Shown here one piece after another: positions 43,272 to 54,494 of a stretch of 64,000 nucleotides of DNA. The stretch spans positions 1 to 64,000 of the forward strand of contig NZ_LGCN01000063.1 in the NCBI RefSeq assembly GCF_001279005.1, in the 5' to 3' direction. Under the pieces are notes generated by a model, which worked only from the letters and a program-made list of their open reading frames with translations, searched no databases and had not been told where the DNA came from. A program made the position numbers and the translations under genes. How positions within the stretch are numbered: position 1 is the stretch's first letter; each line of letters begins with the position of its first letter. This DNA comes from Streptomyces caelestis. GTDB taxonomy: Bacteria; Actinomycetota; Actinomycetes; Streptomycetales; Streptomycetaceae.

Positions 43272-45437
43272 TCAGCCCTGTACGGCCAGCACCAGCGGCA
43301 ACACGCCCTGTGCACCGGCCCGCCGGAGCAGGCGCGCCGCGACCGCGAGGGTCCAGCCCGTCTCCGTGTAGTCGTCCACGAGGAGAACCGGGCCCCGCGC
43401 CTCGGCCAGCGCGGCGGCGAGGTCGGCCGGTACGGTCAGCGCCCCGTCGAGGGCCTTGAGACGCTGGGCGCTGTTGCTCCGGGAGACGGGGTGCGCCTCG
43501 CCCGTGTAGGCCACCGACCCCAGCAGCGGCAGCCGCCCGATCTCCGCGATGCGCGTCCCGAGCGAGTGGATCAGCCGGGGGCGGCCACGGGAGGCGAGGG
43601 TGACCACCCCCACCGGCCGGGGCTGGGGATCCGCCGCCCCCGGAGCCCAACCACCGGGCCCCTTGGCCCAGTCGGCCAGCACGCCCACCACGGCCCGGGC
43701 GACGTCGTCCGGCACCGGCCCGTCCGGCGCCTGCGGCGCGAGCATCGGACGCAGCCGGTTGCCCCAGCCGATGTCCGACAGACGTCCCAACGCCATGCCC
43801 CGGGCGGCCTGTTTCTCCGCCGGAATGCGTCCTTTGAGGTCCATGCCGATCGCCGGAAGCCCGGTGGGCCACATCTTCCGGGGCTCCACCTCGACGCCCG
43901 CCCGGCCGAGGTCCACGCGAGCCGCCTCGAGGGCGGTCGATGAGGCCTCGGGGGTGTACCGCGGGCCGGCGCAGTTGTCACAGCGTCCGCAGGGCTTGGC
44001 GCCCTCGTCGTCCAACTGACGCTGCAGGAACTCCATCCGGCAGTCCGTGCTCGCCGCGTACTCGCGCATCGCCTGCTGTTCGGCCTTGCGCTGGCGCGCC
44101 ACCCACGCGTACCGCTCGGCGTCGTACGTCCACGGCCGCCCGGTCGCGATCCAGCCGCCCTTGACCCGCCGTACCGCCCCGTCCACGTCGAGGACCTTGA
44201 GCATGGTCTCCAGGCGGGAGCGGCGCAGTTCCACCAGCGGCTCGAGGGCCGGCAGCGACACGGGCCGATCGGAGCGCGCGAGGACGTCGAGCGTACGGCG
44301 CACCAGGTCCTCAGAGGGGAAGGCGAGCGACGCGAAGTACTCCCAGATCGCCTCGTCCTCCTTTCCCGGCAGCAGCAGCACCTCGGCGTGCCGGACCCCG
44401 CGCCCGGCGCGGCCGACCTGCTGGTAGTAGGAGATGGGGGAGGACGGTGAGCCGAGGTGGACCACGAAGCCCAGGTCGGGCTTGTCGAAGCCCATGCCGA
44501 GCGCGGAGGTGGCGACCAGGGCCTTCACCTTGTTGGCGAGCAGATCCTCCTCGGCCTGCTGCCGGTCGGCGTTCTCCGTCCGGCCGGTGTACGAGGCGAC
44601 GGTGTGCCCGCGCTGCCGCAGGAAGGCGGTGACCTCCTCGGCGGCGGCCACGGTGAGCGTGTAGACGATCCCCGAGCCCGGGAGCTCGTCCAGGTGGTCG
44701 GCGAGCCAGGCCATCCGGTGCGCCGCGTCCGGCAGGCGCAGCACGCTCAGGCTCAGACTCTCCCGGTCCAGCGGGCCCCGCAGCACCAGCGCGTCCGAGG
44801 AACCTCCCGTGCCCAGCTGCTCCGCGACGTCGGCGGTGACGCGGGCGTTGGCGGTCGCGGTGGTGGCGAGGACGGGCACGCCGGCCGGAAGATCGGCGAG
44901 CATGGTGCGCAGCCGGCGGTAGTCCGGGCGGAAGTCGTGCCCCCAGTCGGAGATGCAGTGCGCCTCGTCGACCACCAGGAGCCCGGTCGCGGCGGAGAGC
45001 CTGGGCAGCACCTGGTCGCGGAAGTCCGGGTTGTTCAGCCGCTCCGGACTCACCAGCAGCACATCGACGTCGCCCGCGGCGATCTCCGTCTGGACGGAGT
45101 CCCACTCCTCGCTGTTGGAGGAGTTGATGGTCCGGGCGCGGATTCCGGCTCTGGCCGCGGCCTCCACCTGGTTGCGCATGAGCGCCAGCAACGGGGAGAC
45201 GATCACGGTGGGGCCGCTGCCCCGCTCCCGCAGCAGCGAGGTGGCCACGAAGTAGACCGCGGACTTGCCCCAGCCCGTGCGCTGCACGACCAGGGCCCTG
45301 CGCTTGTCGGCGACCAGCGCCTCGATCGCCCGCCACTGGTCCTCGCGCAGTCGGGCCTCGCCCGTGTCGTCCCCGACGAGGCGGGCGAGAACCGCGTCGG
45401 CGGCCGTGCGGAGATCCGCGTTGCTCGTGTGCTCCAT
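43272..45437 (-). CDS. RecQ-family helicase fused to a C-terminal phosphoribosyltransferase-like domain
   Basis: A 721-residue protein from ATG 45437 (GGATGGA upstream). Helicase motifs: [11 protein letters not shown] (Walker A), [36 protein letters not shown] and [10 protein letters not shown] Cys cluster (CRMEFL, CGRCDNC) forms the RecQ zinc site. The last ~220 residues are not helicase: they carry a PRPP-binding-type loop [13 protein letters not shown] near 685 preceded by [20 protein letters not shown], as in ComF-like phosphoribosyltransferases. This fusion is known in actinobacterial RecQ-like proteins; its purpose is unknown. The HRDC domain is absent. Confidence 0.92.
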   Translation of the reverse strand: MEHTSNADLRTAADAVLARLVGDDTGEARLREDQWRAIEALVADKRRALVVQRTGWGKSAVYFVATSLLRERGSGPTVIVSPLLALMRNQVEAAARAGIRARTINSSNSEEWDSVQTEIAAGDVDVLLVSPERLNNPDFRDQVLPRLSAATGLLVVDEAHCISDWGHDFRPDYRRLRTMLADLPAGVPVLATTATANARVTADVAEQLGTGGSSDALVLRGPLDRESLSLSVLRLPDAAHRMAWLADHLDELPGSGIVYTLTVAAAEEVTAFLRQRGHTVASYTGRTENADRQQAEEDLLANKVKALVATSALGMGFDKPDLGFVVHLGSPSSPISYYQQVGRAGRGVRHAEVLLLPGKEDEAIWEYFASLAFPSEDLVRRTLDVLARSDRPVSLPALEPLVELRRSRLETMLKVLDVDGAVRRVKGGWIATGRPWTYDAERYAWVARQRKAEQQAMREYAASTDCRMEFLQRQLDDEGAKPCGRCDNCAGPRYTPEASSTALEAARVDLGRAGVEVEPRKMWPTGLPAIGMDLKGRIPAEKQAARGMALGRLSDIGWGNRLRPMLAPQAPDGPVPDDVARAVVGVLADWAKGPGGWAPGAADPQPRPVGVVTLASRGRPRLIHSLGTRIAEIGRLPLLGSVAYTGEAHPVSRSNSAQRLKALDGALTVPADLAAALAEARGPVLLVDDYTETGWTLAVAARLLRRAGAQGVLPLVLAVQG

Positions 45438-45575
45438 GGGTCCATCCAACAGGACGCCACTGACACACGGGCGGGTGCGCGGAAGCGCCCCACGGTCCGA
45501 GGCCGGTGACATGTCCCTGGTCGGACTTATCCACAGGGCGAAGCGGAGGTTCGCAATCCGCGAGATCGTCTTCGC

Positions 45576-47153
45576 ATGACGAACCACGGCGAAACCACTG
45601 GATCCCCCGAAAAAGGTGACATCTCGGGGCGTGGCACCGGTCCCCGGACGCCCGGCGGCGGCGAAGACGACGGACAGCAGGTCACCCTGCGCTCCCCGGC
45701 CGAGCTCGCCGACGCACTGCCCTACCTGCTCGGCTACCGCCCCGAGGACAGCATCGTGCTGGTCGCCCTGCACGACAAGGACGGACGGGGCCGGTTCGGC
45801 GGCCGCGCCCGGCTCGGTATCCCCGCCAACCCCGACGACTGGCCCTCCGCGGCCCGGCAACTGGCCCACGGCCTGGTGACGGGCAGCGAGCGCCGGGGCG
45901 CCCGGCCCGAGCAGATGATCGTCTTCCTCTGCCACGAACCCGACCGGGGCGAATCCGGCCGGCAGGTCAAGGAGCGGCTGGGGCCGCTCGCCCGCGCCCT
46001 GCGCCTGGAGTGCGGCGCCCTGGACATCCCGGTGGTGGAGGCCCTGTGCGTCTCGGACGGCCGCTTCTGGTCGTACTGCTGTGACGACGAGGGCTGCTGC
46101 CCGGCCGAGGGGACACCGATGGGACTGCCCGGCACCTCGGTGCTGGCCGCCGCCGCCACCTACGCCGGGCTCCAGGTCCGCGGCACCCTGCGCGAACTGC
46201 GCGCCAGGCTCCAGCCGTGGGAGCACTCCGCCGCCCGGGAACAGGAGGCCGCCCTGGACGCCGCCGGTCTGGCGCTGATCCCCAGGATCCTCGACGCGGA
46301 GGGCCGACGCGAGGTCGCCGAGGAGACACTGGGGCTGGCCGGGCGGCTCCTGGGCCGGCTCGCCGAGGCCCCGCCCGTGCCCGGCACGCTCCCGGCGGAC
46401 CTGCGGGACGACGAACTGCTCGGGCACGACGAGGCCGCGGCGCTGATCCTCGGTCTGCAGGACCGTACGACCCGTGACCGCGCGGCCGGGTGGATGGAGG
46501 GCGACGAGGCGGGTCCGGCCCTTCGCCTGTGGCGCGCCCTGGCCCGCCGTTGCGTCGGGGCGTACCGCGAACACGCCGCGGCGCCCCTCACCCTCGCCGG
46601 ATGGGTCGCCTGGTCCACCGGTGACGAACTGGAAGGCCGGGAAGCGCTCGCCATGGCCCTGGGCGCCGACCCCGACTACCTCTTCGCCCGGCTCCTGCAC
46701 CAGGCCTGCAACGAGGGACTCGACCCGGAGTCGATCCGCCGCTGCCTGCGGTCCGAGCGTGAGGACCATGGGCGGGCGACGTCGGACGGGCCGGCGGTCG
46801 TGGCCACGGAGCCGCGGCAGCGGGACGGCTGCGAGGTGCCGGCTGCCGAACCCGCGCATCCGGATCCCGAAGCGGTGCCCTCGCCCCGTCGACGTCGCAC
46901 GCGTGCGCCCGGCACCGGCGGCGCTCTCTCCCGCCGGCTGCGCACGGAAGGCGGCCGGCCGGGACGGCGGATTCCGCATCCGCGTGCCTCGGCGGTGAGC
47001 GCCCGCCCCGCGGTGGACGGCGGCACCTGCCCGGGCGGCGCGGACGAGAGCGGAACGCGTCCCGGCGGCGCGCGCCCCGGCGCGGGGCGTCGCCGCGGTG
47101 CCTCGCAGCCGGACGCGCGGACCGGTCGCCGGGGCGGCGACGGGGAGGGGTGA
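45576..47153 (+). CDS. DUF4192 domain protein
   Basis: A 525-residue actinobacterial protein. The family region runs from ~35 to ~360: [48 protein letters not shown] and a Cys-rich segment [15 protein letters not shown] that may bind metal. The C-terminal ~140 residues are basic, Arg/Pro/Gly-rich and probably disordered. It is divergent from the recQ-like gene, 138 bp away. No activity is known for the family. Confidence 0.88.
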   Translation: MTNHGETTGSPEKGDISGRGTGPRTPGGGEDDGQQVTLRSPAELADALPYLLGYRPEDSIVLVALHDKDGRGRFGGRARLGIPANPDDWPSAARQLAHGLVTGSERRGARPEQMIVFLCHEPDRGESGRQVKERLGPLARALRLECGALDIPVVEALCVSDGRFWSYCCDDEGCCPAEGTPMGLPGTSVLAAAATYAGLQVRGTLRELRARLQPWEHSAAREQEAALDAAGLALIPRILDAEGRREVAEETLGLAGRLLGRLAEAPPVPGTLPADLRDDELLGHDEAAALILGLQDRTTRDRAAGWMEGDEAGPALRLWRALARRCVGAYREHAAAPLTLAGWVAWSTGDELEGREALAMALGADPDYLFARLLHQACNEGLDPESIRRCLRSEREDHGRATSDGPAVVATEPRQRDGCEVPAAEPAHPDPEAVPSPRRRRTRAPGTGGALSRRLRTEGGRPGRRIPHPRASAVSARPAVDGGTCPGGADESGTRPGGARPGAGRRRGASQPDARTGRRGGDGEG

Positions 47154-47550
47154 GTGAGCGGCGGAGCCGTCCCCGTCGGGCCGGCGCCGGCCTTCGCGGA
47201 GGCGTGGCGGGCAGGTGGCGGTGCTGCTGCCCGTGCTGCCCCGTCCACCGCGGGCAGGGAGGCGTCCCGTCGACGCCGGGCCGCGCGACGTCCAGCGCCC
47301 CGCGGGGGGAGAGCGGCCTGACGGGACCGCGCGTGGCGGGCGCCCCTTCGCCGTACGGATCGGCCGGCTCGGTCCCGCCATGGCCGAGGAAGCGGCCGAG
47401 GGACTCCGGCCGGGGCCCGACCCGGCCGGACACGGCCCGCCGGACGGCGGGGAGCGCACGGCGGCGGACCCGCCGGACCGAAGTGGATCAGTTGGCGTCA
47501 CGACCCGGGAAGGGAGTGTTTATCGTCAGGCAGACGACTATGATCGCCGC
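47154..47550. other. Intergenic region upstream of the Nudix gene, 397 bp
   Basis: Frames open across this very GC-rich stretch but none has a ribosome site or protein-like composition. The right end holds an operator-like inverted repeat described separately. I see nothing else. Confidence 0.5.
47523..47537. promoter_or_regulatory. Putative NrtR-type operator
   Basis: The inverted repeat TCGTC-AGGCA-GACGA, inside the AT-richer stretch GTTTATCGTC...GACGACTATGAT, ends 13 bp before the start of the NrtR-like gene. The position suggests autoregulation. Confidence 0.5.
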
Positions 47551-48309
47551 ATGCCCTACGACCCGTCAGCCTTTCCGCCCTTCGCCGTCACCGTGGACCT
47601 GGTCGTACTGACCGTACGCCGCCACGCCCTGTGTGCGCTGGCGGTGCGCCGGGGCGAGGCGCCGTTCCAGGGGCGCTGGGCCCTTCCCGGCGGCTTCGTG
47701 CGGGCCGACGAGGACCTGGCGCAGGCAGCGGCCCGGGAACTGGCCGAGGAGACGGGGTTGCGGGTGCACGACCCCGCCGTCCCCGCCCAGGACAACGGCG
47801 CCCACCTGGAACAGCTCGCCACGTACGGCGACCCCGAGCGCGACCCCCGGATGCGGGTCGTGAGCGTCGCCCACCTCGCCCTCGCCCCCGACCTGCCCGC
47901 GCCCCGGGCAGGCGGTGACGCCAGCAACGCACGCTGGGCGCCCGTCGAGGAGTTGCTGCAGCAGGGTGGGCACGGCCGGGACGGCGAACCGGTGGCGCCG
48001 CTCGCCTTCGACCACGCCCGGATCCTGTCGGACGGGGTGGAACGCGCCCGCTCCAAGATCGAGTACTCGTCGCTGGCGACGGCCTTCTGCCCGCCCGAGT
48101 TCACCGTCGGCGAGCTGCGCCGGGTCTACGAGGCGGTCTGGGGCGTGGCGCTCGACCCGCGCAACTTCCACCGCAAGGTGACGGGCACGCCGGGTTTCCT
48201 GGTCCCCACCGGCGGCACGACCACCCGGCAGGGCGGTCGCCCCGCCCAGCTCTTCCGGGCCGGCGGAGCCACCCTGCTCAACCCCCCGATGCTGCGTCCC
48301 GAGGTCTGA
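47551..48309 (+). CDS. Nudix-domain regulator/hydrolase, NrtR-like
   Basis: The 252-residue protein has an N-terminal Nudix domain with a complete Nudix box (G-F-V-R-A-D-E through RELAEETG) at about 48-71, so hydrolase activity is possible. The C-terminal ~90 residues form a winged helix (FTVGELRRVYEAVWG, then DPRNFHRKVTGTPGFL), the architecture of NrtR regulators that sense ADP-ribose and control NAD-related genes. An inverted repeat just upstream supports DNA binding. NAD genes are not adjacent, so targets are unknown. Confidence 0.85.
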   Translation: MPYDPSAFPPFAVTVDLVVLTVRRHALCALAVRRGEAPFQGRWALPGGFVRADEDLAQAAARELAEETGLRVHDPAVPAQDNGAHLEQLATYGDPERDPRMRVVSVAHLALAPDLPAPRAGGDASNARWAPVEELLQQGGHGRDGEPVAPLAFDHARILSDGVERARSKIEYSSLATAFCPPEFTVGELRRVYEAVWGVALDPRNFHRKVTGTPGFLVPTGGTTTRQGGRPAQLFRAGGATLLNPPMLRPEV

Positions 48310-48416
48310 CGCGGGACGACCGGAGCGTGTCAACGGGCCCGGCGGGGGGTGTCCTTCCCCTCCACCGGGTAGCGAGATGCCCGGAAAATCCGATATGGCG
48401 CGCTATCTTGCATCGG

Positions 48417-50363
48417 GTGATCCAGGCCATCGGACTGACCAGCAGCCCCCGCAAAGAGCTTCCGCCCACCGTCGACGACGTCTCCTTCGAGGCACACGCG
48501 GGCCGCGTCACCGCACTGCTCGGAGCACCGGGCGCCGGCAAGACGACGGCGATCCGGCTCATGCTCGAACTCCAACGCGGCCGCGGCATCACCTACTTCA
48601 GGGGCCGCCCGCTGCACCGCCTCCCCCATCCCTCCCGCGAAGTCGGCGTGCTGCTCGGCGATGTGCCGGGCCACCCCGCCCGCACCGTCCGGGGGCACCT
48701 GCGCATGCTGTGCGCGGCCGCGGGGGTTCCGGTCCGCCGGGCCGACGAAGTCCTCGAGGCGGCAGGGCTCGTGAGCCTGCGCGACGAACGCCTGGGCATC
48801 CTGTCGCGCGGCATGGACCGCCGCCTGGGACTGGCCTGCGCCCTGCTGCCGGACCCGCACACGCTCGTGCTCGACGAGCCCGCGCGGGGGCTCTCCGTCG
48901 CCGAGAACCGCTGGCTGTACGACACGCTCCGGGCGTACGCGGCCCAGGGCGGCACGGTGCTGTGCACCACGGCCGACCCGAAGGAGGCCGCGCGGATCGC
49001 GGACCACGTGGTCACCCTGGAACGGGGAAGACTCGTCGCCGACCAGGAGGCGGCGGACTTCTCGCGGACCCGGTTGCGCCCCCGGGTCGCCGTCCGCAGC
49101 CCGCACGCCGCCCGTCTCTCCGCCCTGCTCGCACAGGAGGCCCGCGCCGCCCGGCGGTCCGTGGAGGCCGTGCACGAGGGCGGCAACCGCCTCCGCGTCT
49201 ACGGCAGTACCTGCGCGGACGTCGGCGAGATCGCGTTCCGGCACGGCATCGTCGTGCACCAACTGGCGGATGAGGTAGGAGACATGGGCCCCGGCGCCGG
49301 GGCGAGCGGCCCGGTGTCGGACGGCCCGGCGACCCAGGCCGGCGCCGCCGGGGAACCCGTGCGTCCGGACCCCGACGTGCCCCCGCCCGCGGACGACACG
49401 GCACGCGATCCGGACCACCGCCCGGGCGCCCCGGCCGGCGAAGGCTCTCCCGTGTCCGTGTCCCCGGCGCGGAAGACGCCGGACGCATCCGTCACCGGGG
49501 AGACCCGCCCGGCCCCCGCCGCCCGCTCGCGCCGGACCGCCCGCGCGCGCGACGCCGCCGCCGGGCCTCCCCCTCCCGTCTCCGTCCGTCCCGCCCCCAG
49601 GCCCCTTCGCCCGCTGCGCTACGAGATCCGCCGCGCCACGGGTGTCGGCACGGGGTTCCTCGTCGGGGCGGCCGTGCTCGTCGTGTCCGCGCTCACCGCC
49701 GTACTGCTGGCGCGGGTCGGGCACACCCCGCAGCCGCGCCTGCTGGCCGCGTGGCCGAGGGAGCTGCCGCTGCCGCCCGCGGCGCTCGGCGCGGGCCTGC
49801 TCGGCGCGCTGGCCTTCGGCGACGAGTTCCGCCACCCCGCGCTGGCGGCGGACCGCGGCACCGTGCCCCGGAGGCTGGGGCTGCTGACCGCCAAGCTCCT
49901 CGTGGCCTCGGTCACCGCGGTGGTGCTGGCCGTCCTGACCGTCGGGTGCGACGCCGAGCTGCTCCACCTCGTCTACGGACGGGAGGCCGTCGAGGTCCCC
50001 GCCGACTGGCTGCCGCTGAGTGCGGGTTGGCTCGGACTCGTGATCGGGTGCGCCTGCGCGGGCGTGCTGGCCGCGGGCGTGTTCCGGTCCACCACCGCCG
50101 GTCTCGCGGTCGTCGTCGCCGTACCCCTTCTCGTCGTGCCGCTCGTGCACAAGGTGACGGAAGGGCCGGCGGTGCGCACCCGGGTCCCGCTCGCGTCGCG
50201 GCTGCGGGACGGCGGGCCGCTCCGGTGGCCCTTCGGGGGCGAACACCAGCTGGACGCGGTCCTGCGGCTGGTCGCCCAACCCGTCGGCGGGGCAATGACG
50301 TTGTCGCTGGCGGCGCTGCTGTGCGCGTATGTGCTCACCGGTCTGCGGAGCAGGGTCCGATGA
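48417..50363 (+). CDS. ABC transporter: ATPase fused to a permease half
   Basis: From GTG 48417 the product has 648 residues. The N-terminal ATPase (~1-215) has Walker A GAPGAGKTT, a degenerate signature LSRGMDRRLG in place of LSGGQ, and Walker B TLVLDEPA. A Pro/Ala-rich linker (~290-400) joins it to about six membrane helices at the C terminus (GTGFLVGAAVLVVSALTAVL, LLTAKLLVASVTAVVLAVLT and others). The start has no clear ribosome site but TATCTT lies 9 bp before it, so the message may be leaderless. The substrate is unknown. The gene precedes whiH, as in S. coelicolor. Confidence 0.85.
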   Translation: MIQAIGLTSSPRKELPPTVDDVSFEAHAGRVTALLGAPGAGKTTAIRLMLELQRGRGITYFRGRPLHRLPHPSREVGVLLGDVPGHPARTVRGHLRMLCAAAGVPVRRADEVLEAAGLVSLRDERLGILSRGMDRRLGLACALLPDPHTLVLDEPARGLSVAENRWLYDTLRAYAAQGGTVLCTTADPKEAARIADHVVTLERGRLVADQEAADFSRTRLRPRVAVRSPHAARLSALLAQEARAARRSVEAVHEGGNRLRVYGSTCADVGEIAFRHGIVVHQLADEVGDMGPGAGASGPVSDGPATQAGAAGEPVRPDPDVPPPADDTARDPDHRPGAPAGEGSPVSVSPARKTPDASVTGETRPAPAARSRRTARARDAAAGPPPPVSVRPAPRPLRPLRYEIRRATGVGTGFLVGAAVLVVSALTAVLLARVGHTPQPRLLAAWPRELPLPPAALGAGLLGALAFGDEFRHPALAADRGTVPRRLGLLTAKLLVASVTAVVLAVLTVGCDAELLHLVYGREAVEVPADWLPLSAGWLGLVIGCACAGVLAAGVFRSTTAGLAVVVAVPLLVVPLVHKVTEGPAVRTRVPLASRLRDGGPLRWPFGGEHQLDAVLRLVAQPVGGAMTLSLAALLCAYVLTGLRSRVR

Positions 50364-50406
50364 CGACCGTCCACGAACGCACCGGCCCGTCCCGGCTCGC
50401 AACTCA

Positions 50407-50434
50407 TCGTGAAAAGCCCATTTCTTTCCGATAA
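50407..50434 (+). promoter_or_regulatory. Putative sigma-WhiG promoter of the whiH-like gene
   Basis: TTTCCGATAA (50425-50434) matches the -10 consensus GCCGATAA of Streptomyces WhiG/flagellar-type promoters in seven of eight positions. A TGAAAA (50410-50415) lies upstream as a poor -35, though the spacing (about 12) is shorter than the usual 15-16. whiH of S. coelicolor is known to depend on sigma-WhiG. It is 93 bp upstream of the start codon. Confidence 0.55.
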
Positions 50435-50526
50435 GGCGTCAATTGCGACGGGGTGAGCGATCACCCTTTCGTGTGCTTTTCACCAAAGACCTCAAGGGAG
50501 TTGGAAACGAAGCCGACAAAAGATGC

Positions 50527-51414
50527 GTGAGTACCCTTGCGCACACCATGATGACCGCCGCCCGCTCCGCAGACTCCGGCCTCGCGAGCCCGGGCGAACT
50601 CGACCGCTACCCCTACGCCGAGACGCCCGCCGTCGACCGCGTCGGGGCCCCTGCCTGGGACGGCGCGGATCCGGAGCTGGGCCGTGTGGGCCGGCGGGCC
50701 ACGGGCAGCCGCGGGCGCGGGCTGCACGGCCAACTCGTCCAGCAGCTGGGTCAGATGATCGTTTCCGGGGACCTGGGCGCCGACCGCCCGCTGGTGCCGG
50801 AGGAGATCGGCCAGCGCTTCGAGGTCTCCCGCACCGTCGTCCGCGAGTCGCTCCGCGTCCTGGAGGCCAAGGGCCTGGTCAGCGCCCGGCCGAACGTCGG
50901 CACGCGTGTGCGCCCCGTCAGCGACTGGAACCTCCTCGACCCGGACATCATCGAGTGGCGGGCCTTCGGGCCGCAGCGCGACGACCAGCGCCGTGAGCTC
51001 AGTGAGCTGCGCTGGACGATCGAGCCGCTCGCCGCCTGCCTGGCGGCCGGCCACGGACGGGAGGACGTCCAGCAGCGGCTGACCGACATGGTCGAGATCA
51101 TGGGCCACGCCATGGGGCAGGGCGACGCCCTGACCTTCGCCCGCGCCGACGCCGAGTTCCACTCCCTGCTCATCCAGATCGCCGGCAACCGGATGTTGGA
51201 GCACCTCTCCGGGATCGTGTCCGCCGCCCTGCAGGTCTCGGGCGGCCCGGCCACGGGCTGCGAGCGGCCGACCGAGACGTCCCTGGCGCAGCACGGACGG
51301 ATCGTCGACGCCCTCGCCGACGGCGACGGCGCGGCGGCCGAGACGGCCATGCGCCAACTGCTCACGGTCCACCCAGAGGTGGAACGCGTGGTGCCCGCCC
51401 CCCGCGAGCACTGA
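50527..51414 (+). CDS. whiH: Sporulation regulator WhiH, GntR/FadR family
   Basis: From GTG 50527 the product has 295 residues. A ~65-residue N-terminal region is followed by the winged helix (LVQQLGQMIVSGDLG, IGQRFEVSRTVVRESLRVLE) and a FadR-type all-helical ligand domain (LDPDIIEWRAFG, ADAEFHSLLIQIAGNRML). WhiH is needed for septation of aerial hyphae into spores in S. coelicolor and is thought to respond to a carboxylate. The position directly before hrdB, the GntR class and the WhiG-like promoter all agree. ATG 50548 or 50551 are weaker alternative starts. Confidence 0.9.
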   Translation: MSTLAHTMMTAARSADSGLASPGELDRYPYAETPAVDRVGAPAWDGADPELGRVGRRATGSRGRGLHGQLVQQLGQMIVSGDLGADRPLVPEEIGQRFEVSRTVVRESLRVLEAKGLVSARPNVGTRVRPVSDWNLLDPDIIEWRAFGPQRDDQRRELSELRWTIEPLAACLAAGHGREDVQQRLTDMVEIMGHAMGQGDALTFARADAEFHSLLIQIAGNRMLEHLSGIVSAALQVSGGPATGCERPTETSLAQHGRIVDALADGDGAAAETAMRQLLTVHPEVERVVPAPREH

Positions 51415-51842
51415 CCGCGTTCCGCGGGCGGCACGGTCCGGCATGCCATCCCCCTCCTGTGGCAGCGCCCCGCCGATGAGCCGCCCCCCGTCGGACCCCG
51501 TGGGATCGTCGACGATCCCACGGGGTCCGATGCCCAGAACGACGTGGCAGACTCGTAGAGGTGACCTCCTCGCCCCCGAGTGAATGCTTTCGTGATTGTT
51601 TGACCGATTCTGTTCGCTTACGGGGTGTGACTCGGGCCACGCGGATTGGACGTAACGCTCCTGGGAAGAACGCGATGACCTAAGAGGTGACAGCCGCGGA
51701 GGGAATACGGACGCCGTTCATGGCGCTGTGCATCCTCCCCGGCCCCTGCCCGCGCCGTCGGCCCATCTCCAAGCCGGCGGTCGGCTCCTGTCCACTGTGG
51801 ACGGGGCCGGAAGCCGTTTTCCAACGTTCCGAGAGGTTGTTC
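51415..51842 (+). promoter_or_regulatory. whiH-hrdB intergenic region with hrdB promoter(s)
   Basis: This 428-bp gap must hold the hrdB promoters. After the palindrome, TTGACC (51600-51605) is a possible -35 for a vegetative promoter, but no matching -10 is obvious. A GGGAAT (51701-51706) resembles the -35 of stress sigma SigR, which is known to drive a second hrdB promoter in S. coelicolor, yet the expected GTT -10 is not at the right distance. The assignment is by position only. Confidence 0.45.
51491..51530. repeat. 40-bp perfect palindrome downstream of whiH
   Basis: The left arm TCGGACCCCGTGGGATCGTC (51491-51510) is followed without spacer by its exact complement (51511-51530). It can form a long hairpin in RNA or a cruciform in DNA. 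It lies 77 bp after the whiH stop and ~310 bp before hrdB, so a terminator protecting the hrdB promoters is the simplest reading; recombination or protein binding are other options. Confidence 0.85.
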
Positions 51843-53366
<1,524 letters not shown>

Positions 53367-53407
53367 GTCCGCCCGCCACGACGCACCGTCGTGCGACGGC
53401 CTGCGTC

Positions 53408-53438
53408 AGGCCCGGTTCCCGTCCTGGGAACCGGGCCT
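53408..53438 (+). terminator. Terminator after hrdB
   Basis: A perfect 13-bp stem (AGGCCCGGTTCCC / GGGAACCGGGCCT) with a 5-nt loop followed by TTC, 41 bp after the hrdB stop. Confidence 0.88.
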
Positions 53439-53520
53439 TCGCCGTTGCCGCGCGGGTGCGAGCCCGGACGGGGTCCATCACTCTGGGTGCTTCAGGATCA
53501 CCCCAGTGTGAGGAGCGCGC

Positions 53521-54354
53521 ATGCGACGTCGTCTTGCCCGGGCCCTGGTCCGGCCGCTGACCCTCGCGGCCGCCGCGTCCGTCATACCCCTGGCCCCGGC
53601 TGTTCCGGCGGCCGCCGACAGCATCGTCGTCGGCGGCTTTCCCGTCGACGTCTCGGAGGGCCCGTGGACGGTGGCGCTGTCCAGCCGTGACCGGTTCGGG
53701 GGTACGCGCGCGGGACAGTTCTGCGGGGGTGTGGCGGTCGGCCGGACCACCGTGCTCACCGCGGCCCACTGCATGGAGGAGGAGGTGCTGGGGGCGTCCC
53801 CGGAGCGCGTGGGCGATCTCAGAGTGATCACCGGGCGTACGGAACTGCTCTCGGAACGCGGCCGGGAGATAGCCGTACGCGGTACCTGGGTGAATCCGGG
53901 CTACGACGGGGTCACCAACTCCGGCGACTACGCCGTGCTCAGTCTGGCCGAGCCGCTGCCCTCGAGCTCGGTGATAGCCATGGCCGGGGCCGGTGATCCC
54001 GCGTACCGGACGGGTACCGCGGCCACCGTCTACGGGTGGGGGGACACCACCGGGTCCGGGTCCTACGCCGGCAGCCTGCACGCGGCACGCGTGCGGGTGC
54101 AGCCCGACGCACTGTGCGAGAAGGCGTATCCGGGTGGTTCCGAGGGCGCCTACCGCGCCGAGACGATGCTGTGCGCGGGGGAGGTGCAGGGCGGCCGGGA
54201 CGCCTGCCAGGGGGACAGCGGAGGACCGCTGGTGGCCCAGGGGCGGCTGATAGGCCTCGTGTCCTGGGGGACGGGGTGCGGCCGGGCGGGCAGTCCGGGG
54301 GTGTACACGCGTGTCTCCGACATCCTGCGGGTCCTCGGGTGGCCGCAGGGCTGA
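53521..54354 (+). CDS. Secreted trypsin-like serine protease
   Basis: A 277-residue S1 peptidase. The signal peptide ends near AAA-DS (~32), and the mature enzyme would begin at IVVGG (35), as activated trypsins do. The triad is His83 (TAAHC), Asp136 (GDYAVL) and Ser233 (GDSGGP). Asp227, six residues before the serine, marks a trypsin specificity pocket for Arg/Lys. Six Cys fit three disulfides. Unlike the lipoprotein protease at 22.5 kb it has no lipobox and should be free in the medium. It lies between hrdB and parE as in S. coelicolor. Confidence 0.94.
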   Translation: MRRRLARALVRPLTLAAAASVIPLAPAVPAAADSIVVGGFPVDVSEGPWTVALSSRDRFGGTRAGQFCGGVAVGRTTVLTAAHCMEEEVLGASPERVGDLRVITGRTELLSERGREIAVRGTWVNPGYDGVTNSGDYAVLSLAEPLPSSSVIAMAGAGDPAYRTGTAATVYGWGDTTGSGSYAGSLHAARVRVQPDALCEKAYPGGSEGAYRAETMLCAGEVQGGRDACQGDSGGPLVAQGRLIGLVSWGTGCGRAGSPGVYTRVSDILRVLGWPQG

Positions 54355-54402
54355 GAGCGACCCAAGGGGCGCCGACGGGCGGTTCCGGGCGGACACGGGC
54401 AT

Positions 54403-54443
54403 GAGCGGGCGGCTGCCTCCGGGAGGGAGGCAGCCGCCCGCTC
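54403..54443. terminator. Bidirectional terminator
   Basis: A perfect 18-bp stem (GAGCGGGCGGCTGCCTCC / GGAGGCAGCCGCCCGCTC) with a 5-nt loop between the convergent trypsin gene (+) and the DUF7455 gene (-). Confidence 0.9.
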
Positions 54444-54494
54444 ACCGGCCTGTGCCGGGCTGCTCGTCGTCGGACGCGAGGTGTCGGCGCTCTG

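Noticed and set aside
47150..47550. Short reading frames upstream of the Nudix gene as small proteins
   Set aside because: No ribosome site, Arg/Pro/Cys-rich random composition, and overlapping frames on both strands.
51701..51727. SigR-type hrdB promoter based on GGGAAT
   Set aside because: The expected GTT -10 element is not found 18-19 bp downstream, so only the possibility was noted.
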